17,937 bases of DNA from Candidatus Zhuqueibacterota bacterium (GCA_014729735.1 WJJN01000094.1:1-17937); one strand, 5' to 3'. Counted from the stretch's first letter, positions 6,758-15,951 are shown. The notes: generated by a model not told the origin, from the sequence alone. Translations and numbers: made by a program.

Positions 6758-8260
6758 ATGAAGACACTAAGAACTTATCCGTTAATACTTTTATTTATTT
6801 TCATAATTAATTATTATAACTGTCAGAAAGATGTCTCCGGACCACATCCAAATGAAACACCGACAACAACGATTGCAAATGTTCCGATTGACGGGGACAC
6901 ACTATTTGCATTAGTTCAGTTACAATGGGACGGCGGTGATAATGACGGTTATGTAAAAGGATTTGAATATAAATATACAACATATTATTCAGACGAGACC
7001 GGTAATTTTGATACGAATGCCATGGATTCATTGGTACAACCATGGGAATTCACCGATCAAACACAGTTGACAATAGCGTTTAACTCATTCGCAAAATTGA
7101 ATAAACAGCGTTTCCAGGTTAGATCTGTTGATGATAAGGGGGCAAAAGATCCTCTCCCTGCGGAAAAAATTCTTTATACAATACAAACCATTCCTCCGGT
7201 GGTGGAAATTTTAACGCCTGAAAATAATGCAAAGGCTTTCGTAAAGCAGCAGGCAACGGACTGGTGGCAAGGAATATTATTGAAGTATCAGGGGAATGAT
7301 GAAGATGGTGAAATCATCGAGTATGGCTGGTCTATTGATGGCAGTGATTGGGTGTGGACGCATGATTCTACAATGTACATTACTCCGGACTTACTCGCAA
7401 CTCCGTTAGAAGGTCAACACACAATTCAGGTAATTGCAAGAGATAATACGAATATTCTAAGTGTCTATCCTGCTACTATTAAAATCAATTTAGTAGAACC
7501 AACATTCAACAAAAATATTTTAATTATAGACGAGACAAATGAAAAAGACTTTCCTTCTAACCTGAGAGTAAGTGATGGAAAAGTCGATAGTTTGTACGCT
7601 GATATTTTTGGAGTTTATGATTCGGATGATTGGTGGGATTATGAATACCATGAGTTACGAGATCAGCCTGTACCAGATTTGCAAACTTTAGGGCAATATA
7701 AAATGGTTATCTGGCACGCTGACAACAGACCATCACAGGATCCTCATAAATTTGCTAATCATGAAGATTATTTGAAGGATTATTTGAATATTGGTGGAGA
7801 TCTAATCCTAAGTGGATGGCGCATCTTAAAATCTTTTGCCTGGGAGGAGACCTTCCCGGTAAATTTTGCTGATGACTCATTTGTGAAGGAATATTTGCAT
7901 ATAAAAACCGCTGATGAAACACCATATTTCCCGGGTGATTTCACAGGAGCCAGAGCAGCTTTTGGAACAGATTTTATTGAACTTGAAGTTGATTCCACAA
8001 AAGTACCTGGCTTCCCTTTTAATGGGAATCTCTCTAATATTAATATAATTACGTATCGTTCAGGATTTACAGAAGTTTTCTATACCTACTTAAATCCAAT
8101 AGGATCAGCATTATATCAATATAGAGGACAACCATGTGCCTTAAAGTATACAGGTACGGTTTTTAATTCTGTTGTTTTAGGATTTCCCCTTTACTTCATA
8201 AGGGAAGATCAATCGAAAATTTTGGGTGAGCAAATACTAAAATCGTTGGGATATCTTTAA
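6758..8260 (+). CDS. Lipoprotein with Ig/FnIII-like domains and a GATase-like domain
   Basis: A 500-residue protein with a short hydrophobic signal ending in YYNC (Cys22). The mature N terminus reads CQKD, resembling the QKDDE-type surface-export signal described for Bacteroidota lipoproteins, so display on the cell surface is plausible. Residues ~30-145 and ~148-248 look like two Ig/FnIII-like beta domains ('QWDGGDNDG', 'YQGNDEDGEI'). From ~251 a Rossmann-like alpha/beta domain begins (NILIIDETN), with YKMVIWHADN at ~314 and a GGDLILSGWRI elbow at ~346-356, then a closing VVLGFPLYFI strand. This is the class I glutamine amidotransferase-like/ThuA-like fold. The usual nucleophile cysteine is absent at the elbow (Ser-Gly-Trp), so glutaminase chemistry is not expected. 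It may be a binding or scaffold protein. It precedes the TonB receptor by 39 bp and is probably in the same operon. Confidence 0.78.
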   Translation: MKTLRTYPLILLFIFIINYYNCQKDVSGPHPNETPTTTIANVPIDGDTLFALVQLQWDGGDNDGYVKGFEYKYTTYYSDETGNFDTNAMDSLVQPWEFTDQTQLTIAFNSFAKLNKQRFQVRSVDDKGAKDPLPAEKILYTIQTIPPVVEILTPENNAKAFVKQQATDWWQGILLKYQGNDEDGEIIEYGWSIDGSDWVWTHDSTMYITPDLLATPLEGQHTIQVIARDNTNILSVYPATIKINLVEPTFNKNILIIDETNEKDFPSNLRVSDGKVDSLYADIFGVYDSDDWWDYEYHELRDQPVPDLQTLGQYKMVIWHADNRPSQDPHKFANHEDYLKDYLNIGGDLILSGWRILKSFAWEETFPVNFADDSFVKEYLHIKTADETPYFPGDFTGARAAFGTDFIELEVDSTKVPGFPFNGNLSNINIITYRSGFTEVFYTYLNPIGSALYQYRGQPCALKYTGTVFNSVVLGFPLYFIREDQSKILGEQILKSLGYL

Positions 8261-8299
8261 ATCCACGTTTATTAGCTGTTTCATAAATTGAGGAATGTT

Positions 8300-11089
8300 A
8301 TGAAGTTTTTAAATGTTATTAAAATTGGTTTGGTCCTTTTATTTATAGGCTCCTATCTGGCATTTGCAGGTAATACCGGAAAGATTGCCGGTAAAGTGGT
8401 TGATAAAAATACAAAAGAACCATTAATAGGTGCGAATGTTTTTATTAAAGGTACAAAATTGGGAGCAGCCTGTGATACGAAGGGGAGATATGTTATTTTA
8501 CAAGTGCCTCCGGGGAAGTATGAAATCGTCGCAAGATATATCGGATATAAAATAATGACGATAAAAGAAGTTTATGTCCGTACGGATTTAACCACAAAAC
8601 TGGATTTCGAGCTGGAAACCGAAATTATACAAGGTCAAACGGTGGAAGTTGTCTATGAAAGACCAATGGTGCAAAAAGATGTTACTTCGACGCGACGATC
8701 GATAGGTGCTGAGGAAATTGCTGAAACTCCCGGAATAAGAGATGTGTCAGACATTATTCGCACTGAATCCGGGTTGGTTATCGATGATGTCCCGGAGGTT
8801 TTGGAAATGGGAGAAGGATATCAAATAGATGTAAGAGATCCAAGTCTGAAAAGTATAAATATTCGTGGCAGCAGGGGCGGAGATGCTCTGATCCTGATCG
8901 ATGGTGTTCCTGCCAGTCATCCAATGTATGGCGGATTTGACGTCATCAATTTAAATGTCGAAGATATAAAAAATGTGGAAATTATTACCGGAGCTTTCAG
9001 CGCAGAATATGGGCAAACCCAATCAGCCGTGATAAACATCACGACAAAATCAGGGGGTTCAAAATTAAAGGGGGCGATTAATCTCAGAACAGATGAATTC
9101 GGAATATGGGGGGATTCTTACGGAGAACGGAGACTCTCCTTCAGCCTGAATGGACCCGAATTTATTACGGGGAAATTCTTGCCAAAATTAGGATTAAAAA
9201 TTCCGGGCAGGATAAACTTTTGGGCGACTGCCACGCTTGACATTACGAACACAGCTTATAATAATAACAGAGAACGAGATCCGCTACTAAAACTAAGTTT
9301 ACCGTGGGGAGAAGATTGGCAACTTTTAAATGAGCGACAAAATAATAAAGGAAATATAAATTTAAAATTAGATTATAAAATTAATGATCAATTCAAAACA
9401 ACTTTAACATATCGAAATTCATGGTCACGTTGGACTAACTATAAGTGGTTGTGGAAAAATTACCCCGATCATACATCAAAGTTCTCTCGAGATAATGAGC
9501 AATTATCCTTTAAAATAAATCAGACAATTTCACCGAAGACATTTTACGATATCAATTTTGGCTATATTGCTGTGGACTATACAAAAGCATTTCGTGGCAG
9601 AACTCCTGACGATTTTTGGATTATTACACCGGATACAATGTATAGTTCCATCAATCCACCTACCAAAGATCCATTGACTGGTTTCTTTGATGAAACCGGT
9701 TATGAAAGCGATTGGGTAAGGGAATATAATCAATTGTATTCATTAAAATTTGATCTTACATCTCAAATTCATCCGGTTCATTTGTTAAAAGCGGGCATTT
9801 ATATCGATTACAAAGATTTATCGAATAAGGATATTTTTAATGGTGGTGTCGAATTATCTTCTTATGGACAATTTCTGTATGAAGAAGGTGAAGAGTACCC
9901 TCCGCCTCCGGGTCCATACAAAGAATACGGAAGTACTCGTTGGGTAATTGATGGCAGAACCTATTCAGGAAGTGCTTATATTACTGACAAATACGAACTG
10001 GAAGGTTTAATAATTAATGCTGGAATTCGTGCAGATTGGTTTATGCCAGGCTTTCCCACAAATGATACTGAATGGAAAAAACAATGGGAATCTGTTACCG
10101 GATTAACAGCAGATTGGAAAAAAATAAATTATCAAATTGATCCTCGTTTTGGTGTTTCGTTTCCGATAAATGTAAATACAGTTCTCTACTTCTCGTACGG
10201 GCATTTCAACAAACTACCAGGATTGGATAATTATCTTCGTGATCCTTATTCAGGGACATTTATTGGAAATCCACATCTTGATTATATTAAAACAGTCAAA
10301 TATGAATTCGGATTTACGCATCAGTTTCTTAAAAATTGGGCGATTGATATTAAGAATTATAACAAAGAAACATCAGGACAGGTTGGGACGACGACATTGA
10401 GAGGACAGTATGGTTTACCTTTGCACATGTACGATAATAAGGGATATTCGAGAGCACGAGGACTGGAATTTGAACTGAGAAAACAGACCACCAATTATTT
10501 TGGTGGGAGGTTAACATATACTGTGCTGTGGGCTTCTGGATATTCATCATCAGCATTTGATGATTATCGACGTTCTATAACAGATATGCCAAATCCGATT
10601 CGGGAACGCCCCTTAAATTGGGATGTTCGCCACCAGGTTGTTTTTCGGGGCAATATAACAGTTGACAAAGGAAAACACCCGAAAATATTTGGTTTCAGGT
10701 TACCTGATAATTGGCTTGTTTCTGTGATATCACAATTTTATTCAGGACGTCCCTATACACCTGGCACACATAGTTCGATTGATGCTCAGGTATTGTATAA
10801 TACAGAGAGGGGTCCGCTTTTCTCCAAAACAGATTTGAAATTTGAAAAAAAATTCAATCTCAGTAATTTTGATTTGATGATTGGATTTCATGCAGATAAC
10901 ATATTTAATGAGTACAATACGTACGTAAATCGGGGATTTAATCAATGGTATGGTAAACCGTATACATATGGGCAGGTTATTCAAGACACAAATATATTAT
11001 ACGACTACTATGACATGTACGTTCGATTAAAACCGGATCGATTTGGAGAAGGTCGTCGAATCTCTTTAGTGGCAGAGATAGCTTGGTAA
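8300..11089 (+). CDS. TonB-dependent outer-membrane receptor
   Basis: A 929-residue outer-membrane transporter. The ATG at 8300 has GAGG six bases upstream, whereas a TTG at 8288 overlaps that site. After a signal peptide ending near AFA, residues ~25-108 form a carboxypeptidase-regulatory-like domain (KIAGKVVDKNTKEPLIGANV through PPGKYEIVARYIGY). The plug follows at about 130-255, with SINIRGSRGGDALILIDGVP and AFSAEYGQTQSAVINITTKSG as landmarks. The remaining ~670 residues are the 22-strand barrel, ending in an aromatic Trp as expected for BAM insertion. Such receptors import large ligands, including oligosaccharides, using TonB energy. The domain order resembles SusC, but no SusD gene is adjacent. 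The neighbours are lipoproteins and T9SS cargo, which might provide the lid or capture role. The 46-bp gap to the next gene supports cotranscription. Confidence 0.93.
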   Translation: MKFLNVIKIGLVLLFIGSYLAFAGNTGKIAGKVVDKNTKEPLIGANVFIKGTKLGAACDTKGRYVILQVPPGKYEIVARYIGYKIMTIKEVYVRTDLTTKLDFELETEIIQGQTVEVVYERPMVQKDVTSTRRSIGAEEIAETPGIRDVSDIIRTESGLVIDDVPEVLEMGEGYQIDVRDPSLKSINIRGSRGGDALILIDGVPASHPMYGGFDVINLNVEDIKNVEIITGAFSAEYGQTQSAVINITTKSGGSKLKGAINLRTDEFGIWGDSYGERRLSFSLNGPEFITGKFLPKLGLKIPGRINFWATATLDITNTAYNNNRERDPLLKLSLPWGEDWQLLNERQNNKGNINLKLDYKINDQFKTTLTYRNSWSRWTNYKWLWKNYPDHTSKFSRDNEQLSFKINQTISPKTFYDINFGYIAVDYTKAFRGRTPDDFWIITPDTMYSSINPPTKDPLTGFFDETGYESDWVREYNQLYSLKFDLTSQIHPVHLLKAGIYIDYKDLSNKDIFNGGVELSSYGQFLYEEGEEYPPPPGPYKEYGSTRWVIDGRTYSGSAYITDKYELEGLIINAGIRADWFMPGFPTNDTEWKKQWESVTGLTADWKKINYQIDPRFGVSFPINVNTVLYFSYGHFNKLPGLDNYLRDPYSGTFIGNPHLDYIKTVKYEFGFTHQFLKNWAIDIKNYNKETSGQVGTTTLRGQYGLPLHMYDNKGYSRARGLEFELRKQTTNYFGGRLTYTVLWASGYSSSAFDDYRRSITDMPNPIRERPLNWDVRHQVVFRGNITVDKGKHPKIFGFRLPDNWLVSVISQFYSGRPYTPGTHSSIDAQVLYNTERGPLFSKTDLKFEKKFNLSNFDLMIGFHADNIFNEYNTYVNRGFNQWYGKPYTYGQVIQDTNILYDYYDMYVRLKPDRFGEGRRISLVAEIAW

Positions 11090-11135
11090 GCAAAAATGTT
11101 ATTTTTACAATGGCTTTTAACTATTTGGAGAGCGT

Positions 11136-12974
11136 ATGAGAGTCTACAGATTAATTATACAAGTATTAACGATTGTTAGCTTGGTTTGCATTGCCAATCA
11201 TGATCTTTTATCCCAATATAATGTCAGCAATGATTGGAAGTTAACAAGAGTCGGAAAAGTTCGACAAATCATACTGAATCGCGGCAGAATGAGTCGAAAT
11301 GCAAACAATGCTGATTATCCTTATCTGATAGGTACTGAGTATCCACCGGGTAGTGGTGATGAACACATGAATGCTACGGGATGGTGGATTGGTGGCATTG
11401 CTCCGGGATATGTAAAAAGAGTAAGTGTTGGTGCAGGACGTGGTTCTCCGGATGAATTTTGGCCAACTGAAGCACCGTGGGACACGGTATGGGTAGTGAA
11501 TAAAGGCGATACGGTAGATATCGGTGGGATCAAAGCCGACAGTACGCTGGATATTTATTGGCCACAGTATACTGCGGTTTCTGATCAGGACTTTATTTTT
11601 CGATGTAACGATTATCTTATTTTAGATCCTTCAGCAGGAGGCGGCGTAAGAGAACCACACAGTCCTTTATATTTGGAAGTTATCGGAACTGTGTATACCT
11701 GGTCGAGTCCTCCCTTGGATGATGTGGTATTTTGGACTTTATACATTATTCCGAAAAAGTTTACGGTTGAGGATATTTATTTTGCATTACAATTCAGTGG
11801 TGAAGTTGGCAATAGATACGAAAATCCCGGAGCAGATGATCGTTCCTTATATTATCCGGATCATAATATGGTTGCTTATGAAGACGGACCTGGAGGCCAG
11901 GACGGAGATGTACCCGGCGCAACAATCGGCTTCAAAATATTGCCTCCCCCAGGATATGAATTAGCGCTAGAATGGACATTCACCTGGGGCAGCGAAGCAC
12001 TTCACAGAGACTTGGATGCTTTTCGTTATGATGCAATGAGTCAAAACTATATAATGGAAAATCAGGACGGATACTACGGTAGCAATGCCTATATAGCCAC
12101 AGGACCTTTTGACGCTAACCTTGGTGATACTCTTAAAATCCAGTTAGCTGAGATTTTAGCCACTGATCTGAACAGTCTTTTACAGAAAGCTGAGGTCATT
12201 GAACAGGTGATCAAAAATGATTTTAAATTTCCTTCGGGTGTACCTTCTCCTCCATTACAGGTGACGATTAGAAGTAAAGAAGTGCATTTAAACTGGCAAC
12301 CGACTGCTGAAAATAATCCTGAAACTTTTAAAGATCCAAACAGAGCGGATGTTGTTGAGTTTCCATTTGAGGGATATCGACTGTATAAGAGTACACAAAG
12401 CGCAGATGGTCCATGGATTTTATTAGGTGAATACGATATACCCAATAATGAATATGGTCAAAATTCAGGCATTAGCTATGAATATACCGATATTGGATTA
12501 CTCAATAATATTGAATATTACTATGCAGTTACATCTTTCTCAAAACCAGATAATGTTTTTCCCTGGCCTTCGGTTGAATCGAGTATTTATCAAAGTGTTG
12601 TAGAAGTGATACCAGGTCCAAAAACACCAGAAACTGTTGGCAAGGTTGCAGTAGTACCTAATCCCTATCGTGGGGATTTAGATTATAGTTCTTATAAACC
12701 ACCATGGGAGAAGCCACCATCTGGTAGGGAATGGTTGGAGCAAGATCGAAAAATACAATTTATTAATCTTCCAACCCGCTGTGAAATTGAAATTTATACC
12801 TTGGCAGGCAGTTATGTGGCAAAGATCGAACATGATGATCCAATCAGGGGGTACGAAAATTGGAATATGACTTCGGATGTGGGGCAGGCAATTGCCAGTG
12901 GAATTTATTTATTTACAGTTAAAGACCTTACAAATGGAAATGGTCAGGTTGGAAAATTTGTTATTATTAAATAA
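11136..12974 (+). CDS. Secreted FnIII protein with T9SS-type C-terminal tail
   Basis: A 612-residue protein with a Sec signal (MRVYRLIIQVLTIVSLVCIA, cleavage near LLSQ-Y) and a good ribosome site (GGAG, five bases before ATG). The N-terminal ~360 residues, rich in Trp, Gly and Asp, match no family I recognise. Residues ~369-490 look like a fibronectin type III domain (PSPPLQVTIRSKEVHLNWQP, GYRLYKS, YYYAVTSF). From Val506 (VVPNPYRGDL) a degenerate T9SS sorting domain follows, with the FINLPTRCEIEIYTLAG strand and a GIYLFTV...GKFVIIK end. It therefore looks like a second type IX cargo, or a protein using that tail fold for surface attachment. It sits directly between the TonB receptor and the PorV-like gene, 13 bp before the latter, so the three probably act together. 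It is not SusD-like: no TPR-type helices are seen. Confidence 0.82.
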   Translation: MRVYRLIIQVLTIVSLVCIANHDLLSQYNVSNDWKLTRVGKVRQIILNRGRMSRNANNADYPYLIGTEYPPGSGDEHMNATGWWIGGIAPGYVKRVSVGAGRGSPDEFWPTEAPWDTVWVVNKGDTVDIGGIKADSTLDIYWPQYTAVSDQDFIFRCNDYLILDPSAGGGVREPHSPLYLEVIGTVYTWSSPPLDDVVFWTLYIIPKKFTVEDIYFALQFSGEVGNRYENPGADDRSLYYPDHNMVAYEDGPGGQDGDVPGATIGFKILPPPGYELALEWTFTWGSEALHRDLDAFRYDAMSQNYIMENQDGYYGSNAYIATGPFDANLGDTLKIQLAEILATDLNSLLQKAEVIEQVIKNDFKFPSGVPSPPLQVTIRSKEVHLNWQPTAENNPETFKDPNRADVVEFPFEGYRLYKSTQSADGPWILLGEYDIPNNEYGQNSGISYEYTDIGLLNNIEYYYAVTSFSKPDNVFPWPSVESSIYQSVVEVIPGPKTPETVGKVAVVPNPYRGDLDYSSYKPPWEKPPSGREWLEQDRKIQFINLPTRCEIEIYTLAGSYVAKIEHDDPIRGYENWNMTSDVGQAIASGIYLFTVKDLTNGNGQVGKFVIIK

Positions 12975-12987
12975 TAAGGTAAAAAAT

Positions 12988-13914
12988 ATGTTAAGAAGAT
13001 CGATCGTTTTAATAATTATGATAATGCCAACTTTTCTTTTTAGTCAGCAATATGAACGTCCTGGCAGTGCAACCTGTACATTTTTAAACATTGGCGTGAG
13101 CCCGAGAGCTGCAGGAATGGGAGATTCCTATTTTGCCGTCGCAAACGGAGCAGAAGCAGTATATTATAATCCCGCTATTTTAGCGAATTTGAAGGGACTG
13201 AACGTTTCAGCCAATCATAATGAATGGTTTGCCAATATTAGTCATGATTTTTTAGCTTTAGCACAAAATTTTAATAACCTGGGTGCACTTGGAGTTTCCC
13301 TCACATATCTTTCTACTGACGAGATGAACGTAACAACACCACTCCAACCAGAGGGCACCGGAGAGACGTTTTATTCTACAAATTATAGGATCGGATTAAG
13401 TTATGCGAGGGGATTGACCAATTATGTTAGTTTTGGAGGCTCGGTTTATTATATTAAATCCAGTTTATATGATACATTTGAGCAATCTGCCGTGTCCGGA
13501 GATATTTCTGTAATATATGTTACAGATTTTCGTAATTTCCGATTCGGTATGAAAATAGCGAATTTTGGCTCAAGCATTACTTATGTGAATGAACAATATC
13601 CATTGCCAATAAATTTTATTTTTGGTATGGCAATAAATGTACTGCAATCTGAAAGCCAAACGGTTTTACTTTGTGCTACCGGCATGAAACCAAGCGATGA
13701 TCAAACGTTGACCAGAGCGGGATTAGAGTGGAGTTTTAAGGATTTCCTATTCATCAGAGGCGGATATAAGTTTAATGATGATATTGCTACCTACTCTTTC
13801 GGAGCTGGCTTTAAAGTTGGTATCGAACGATATCAATTAAGGATCGATTATGCATATAGTGAATATGGTTTACTGGGCGTTGCTCATCGCTTTGGTTTCA
13901 ATTTTGTGTTGTAA
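12988..13914 (+). CDS. PorV/PorQ-family outer-membrane protein
   Basis: A 308-residue outer-membrane beta-barrel protein. The ATG at 12988 is preceded by TAAGGT and starts a clean signal peptide (MLRRSIVLIIMIMPTFLFS-QQ). A longer in-frame start at 12877 lies inside the upstream gene and is rejected. The diagnostic stretch at about residues 34-66 (GVSPRAAGMGDSYFAVANGA, then YYNPA) is the conserved N-terminal motif of the PorV/PorQ (UPF0164/DUF3308) family. The rest consists of alternating beta strands ending in FGFNFVL, with a terminal hydrophobic residue after Phe. In Bacteroidota PorV shuttles cargo from the type IX translocon to the attachment complex and binds sorting domains. Family members in other FCB phyla are often scattered near cargo genes. 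Here it follows a T9SS-tailed protein by 13 bp, so a cargo-specific role is plausible. Confidence 0.88.
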   Translation: MLRRSIVLIIMIMPTFLFSQQYERPGSATCTFLNIGVSPRAAGMGDSYFAVANGAEAVYYNPAILANLKGLNVSANHNEWFANISHDFLALAQNFNNLGALGVSLTYLSTDEMNVTTPLQPEGTGETFYSTNYRIGLSYARGLTNYVSFGGSVYYIKSSLYDTFEQSAVSGDISVIYVTDFRNFRFGMKIANFGSSITYVNEQYPLPINFIFGMAINVLQSESQTVLLCATGMKPSDDQTLTRAGLEWSFKDFLFIRGGYKFNDDIATYSFGAGFKVGIERYQLRIDYAYSEYGLLGVAHRFGFNFVL

Positions 13915-14012
13915 TGTTGAAGTAGAAGGAAAAACCAGTGAACATATTAGATCATTTTACGAGTTTTTTATTAAACATTTAAATTTCACAATTCAGAAAA
14001 GTAGAGCTTAAT

Positions 14013-14942
14013 ATGAAAAGAGTTACACAGATCATTTACTATTTGTTAGTATCTCAATTAATTCTGGTTTCATACTGTGCAGTCATTGAGCCGGATACTC
14101 AAAAGCCCGAAGTAAAATTGGTTTCACCATCCAATGAGGTAGTTGTGGGGGATTCATTGCATATTAGAGTTACTGCCTCGGATAATGAAGGCATCGAGAA
14201 AATCGAGTATTATTTCGATGCTAAACATGATTCATCAGGAGATGATTATGAAAAACCGTATGAACACCAACTGGATTTGAGTCAGTTTTCACTGATATTG
14301 GGCAGTCCCCATACGCTATTCGCAAAAGCGTTCGATGAGACTGACAATGAAATGATATCGAATTTTGTAACGGTATACTATAAGTGGATAGAACTCATAG
14401 AAGATGATAATGAATCATTCAAAAGAGATATCAACAAAATATACGTACGCAATACCGAAACCAGTCTTCAGCTTCGCATCGAATATAATGGTGAATGGAG
14501 TGATCCGTATCAGCGGCTTAGCGGCATGAATTGCGCTGTCTTTTTAGATACTGATTTAAATTCGAATACAGGACTACCGCAAGACACTGTTCAAACTTAT
14601 TATAAATCGTATTTTGGGATCAACGATTCATTGAAGTATTCAGCCGGTGATATTAGTCCCGAGTATTTAATAGTCATCGGAGTTGAGGGCAATGGCATTT
14701 GGAAATGGGATCAAAATATTTTTGGATGGGTATCGTTTGGTCAACCGCAATTTGTTACTATGGTAAATGATACAAATTACTTTGAAATTGGGGTGAACCT
14801 CACAGACTTACAAATTCAAGATACATTGGATGTTGTCGCTGCAAATATTACTTTTTCGCCGGACACGAGTTATTGGGATTGGGTGCCGAATAATGGTCAC
14901 CTTCGATATATAAAAGATTCCGGATTTTATATCGGAGAATAA
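14013..14942 (+). CDS. Candidate lipoprotein with Ig-like and DOMON/CBM9-like domains
   Basis: A 309-residue protein with an N-terminal hydrophobic segment ending SYC (Cys22), probably lipidated although Tyr at -1 is atypical. Residues ~28-125 form an Ig-like domain of the bacterial 'Big' type (PEVKLVSPSNEVVVGDSLHI, then TASDNEGIEKIEYYFD). Residues ~135-300 look like a beta-sandwich with the phrase NCAVFLDTDLNSNTG, typical of DOMON/CBM9-like domains that bind sugars or haem; this is by eye only. A role in capturing carbohydrate at the cell surface would suit its place between the PorV-like gene and the NanA-type aldolase. The gap to the aldolase gene is 44 bp. The ribosome site is weak (GTAGAG). 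Confidence 0.72.
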   Translation: MKRVTQIIYYLLVSQLILVSYCAVIEPDTQKPEVKLVSPSNEVVVGDSLHIRVTASDNEGIEKIEYYFDAKHDSSGDDYEKPYEHQLDLSQFSLILGSPHTLFAKAFDETDNEMISNFVTVYYKWIELIEDDNESFKRDINKIYVRNTETSLQLRIEYNGEWSDPYQRLSGMNCAVFLDTDLNSNTGLPQDTVQTYYKSYFGINDSLKYSAGDISPEYLIVIGVEGNGIWKWDQNIFGWVSFGQPQFVTMVNDTNYFEIGVNLTDLQIQDTLDVVAANITFSPDTSYWDWVPNNGHLRYIKDSGFYIGE

Positions 14943-14986
14943 CAAAGTATGATATTTGACCTCTTATTTTAATTTAGGAATTTAAT

Positions 14987-15928
14987 ATGGAAACGGATCA
15001 AAATAATGACAAAAAAATTAATGGTTTAATAGCTGCCGTACATACCCCTATGCACGAGGATAAAAGCCTGAATTTAGATATGATAGAAAAACAGTATTTG
15101 AATTTAAAAACAAATAAAATAAATGGAGCATTTTTATGCGGTACTACGGGTGAGGGGATATCGCTTACCTTAAATGAACGTTTCGTTTTGGCAAAAAAGT
15201 GGCGGAATGTTGTAGATGAAAAATTTAATCTGATTATTCATGTCGGACATAATTGTGTAGAGGAAAGCAAAATACTTGCAGCCCATTCAGAAAATGATAT
15301 TGCAGCAGATGCAATTGCTACAATAGGGCCAAGTTATTTTAAGCCATCTAATATTAATGAGTTAGTTTCTTATTGTCTTGAAATCGCATCAGCGGCTCCA
15401 AATACACCTTTTTACTATTATCACATGCCTTCAATCAATGGAATCGATTTTCCCATGATCGATTTTATAAAACTCGCAACTCAGAAAATTCCAACGTTCA
15501 GCGGCTTAAAATATACCCATGATGACATGATTGATTTCTGTCAATGTCTTGAATTTAATGGACATAGTTGTAATGTATTATTTGGACGGGATGAATATTT
15601 GCTACATGCCCTGACTATGGGAGCTAAGGGTGCTGTCGGAAGCACATATAATTTTATAGCCCCTCTATTTAATAGCATGATTGAAGCATTTAATTCAGGT
15701 GATATTGAATCTGCTCAGAATAATCAAATGAAGGTATTCAAGTTAGTTGCGTTGCTTAAAAAATATCGGATTTTTGTATCATTAAAAGCCATAATGAAGG
15801 CTATTGATATTGATTGTGGTCCATGTCGTTCTCCATTGAGAAATTTAAGCAATGGTGAATATAAAAATTTATGCACAGAACTGGAGCAGATAGGATTTTT
15901 CTCATTTTGTTCTAAATTGAAATCTTGA
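14987..15928 (+). CDS. nanA: N-acetylneuraminate lyase-type aldolase
   Basis: A 313-residue cytoplasmic class I aldolase. Landmarks are the GTTGEG loop (52-57), the YYYHMP motif (143-148, with Tyr145 as the expected catalytic tyrosine), Schiff-base Lys175 in FSGLKYTHDD, and GRDEYLLHALTMGAKGAVG followed by STYNF. The tyrosine-rich motif, the 'SGLKY/F' stretch and 'GAVGSTYN' resemble N-acetylneuraminate lyases, including the animal-type group, more than dihydrodipicolinate synthases. The likely reaction is cleavage of N-acetylneuraminate to N-acetylmannosamine and pyruvate. A closely related 2-keto sugar acid cannot be excluded. AGGA lies seven bases before the ATG. No nanE or nanK partner is visible in the window. 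It precedes two sulfatase genes and is the second aldolase of this superfamily in the locus. Confidence 0.82.
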   Translation: METDQNNDKKINGLIAAVHTPMHEDKSLNLDMIEKQYLNLKTNKINGAFLCGTTGEGISLTLNERFVLAKKWRNVVDEKFNLIIHVGHNCVEESKILAAHSENDIAADAIATIGPSYFKPSNINELVSYCLEIASAAPNTPFYYYHMPSINGIDFPMIDFIKLATQKIPTFSGLKYTHDDMIDFCQCLEFNGHSCNVLFGRDEYLLHALTMGAKGAVGSTYNFIAPLFNSMIEAFNSGDIESAQNNQMKVFKLVALLKKYRIFVSLKAIMKAIDIDCGPCRSPLRNLSNGEYKNLCTELEQIGFFSFCSKLKS

Positions 15929-15932
15929 TATT

Positions 15933-15951
15933 TATTAATTTTGAATTAATA
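15933..15951 (+). terminator. Weak AT-only hairpin after the NanA-type gene
   Basis: TATTAATT and AATTAATA can pair as an eight-base stem around a TTG loop, four bases after the aldolase stop codon, and a short T-run (TTTTTTC) begins a few bases later. The stem is all A-T and so weak. It could be a leaky terminator separating the aldolase from the sulfatases. The 133-bp gap up to the first sulfatase otherwise shows no clear promoter. Confidence 0.3.

Noticed and set aside
12089..12445. 118-codon minus-strand frame inside the T9SS-tailed protein gene
   Set aside because: Antisense shadow with no motif or ribosome site; the plus-strand frame carries the signal peptide and the FnIII domain.
12877..12987. 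Longer N terminus for the PorV-like protein
   Set aside because: It overlaps the end of the preceding gene and would bury a clean signal peptide that starts at 12988 behind a ribosome-like site.
13938..13982. GTG-started 14-codon frame after AAGGA in the gap before the Ig-like lipoprotein
   Set aside because: Too short and too easily produced by chance in AT-rich DNA; nothing else supports it.
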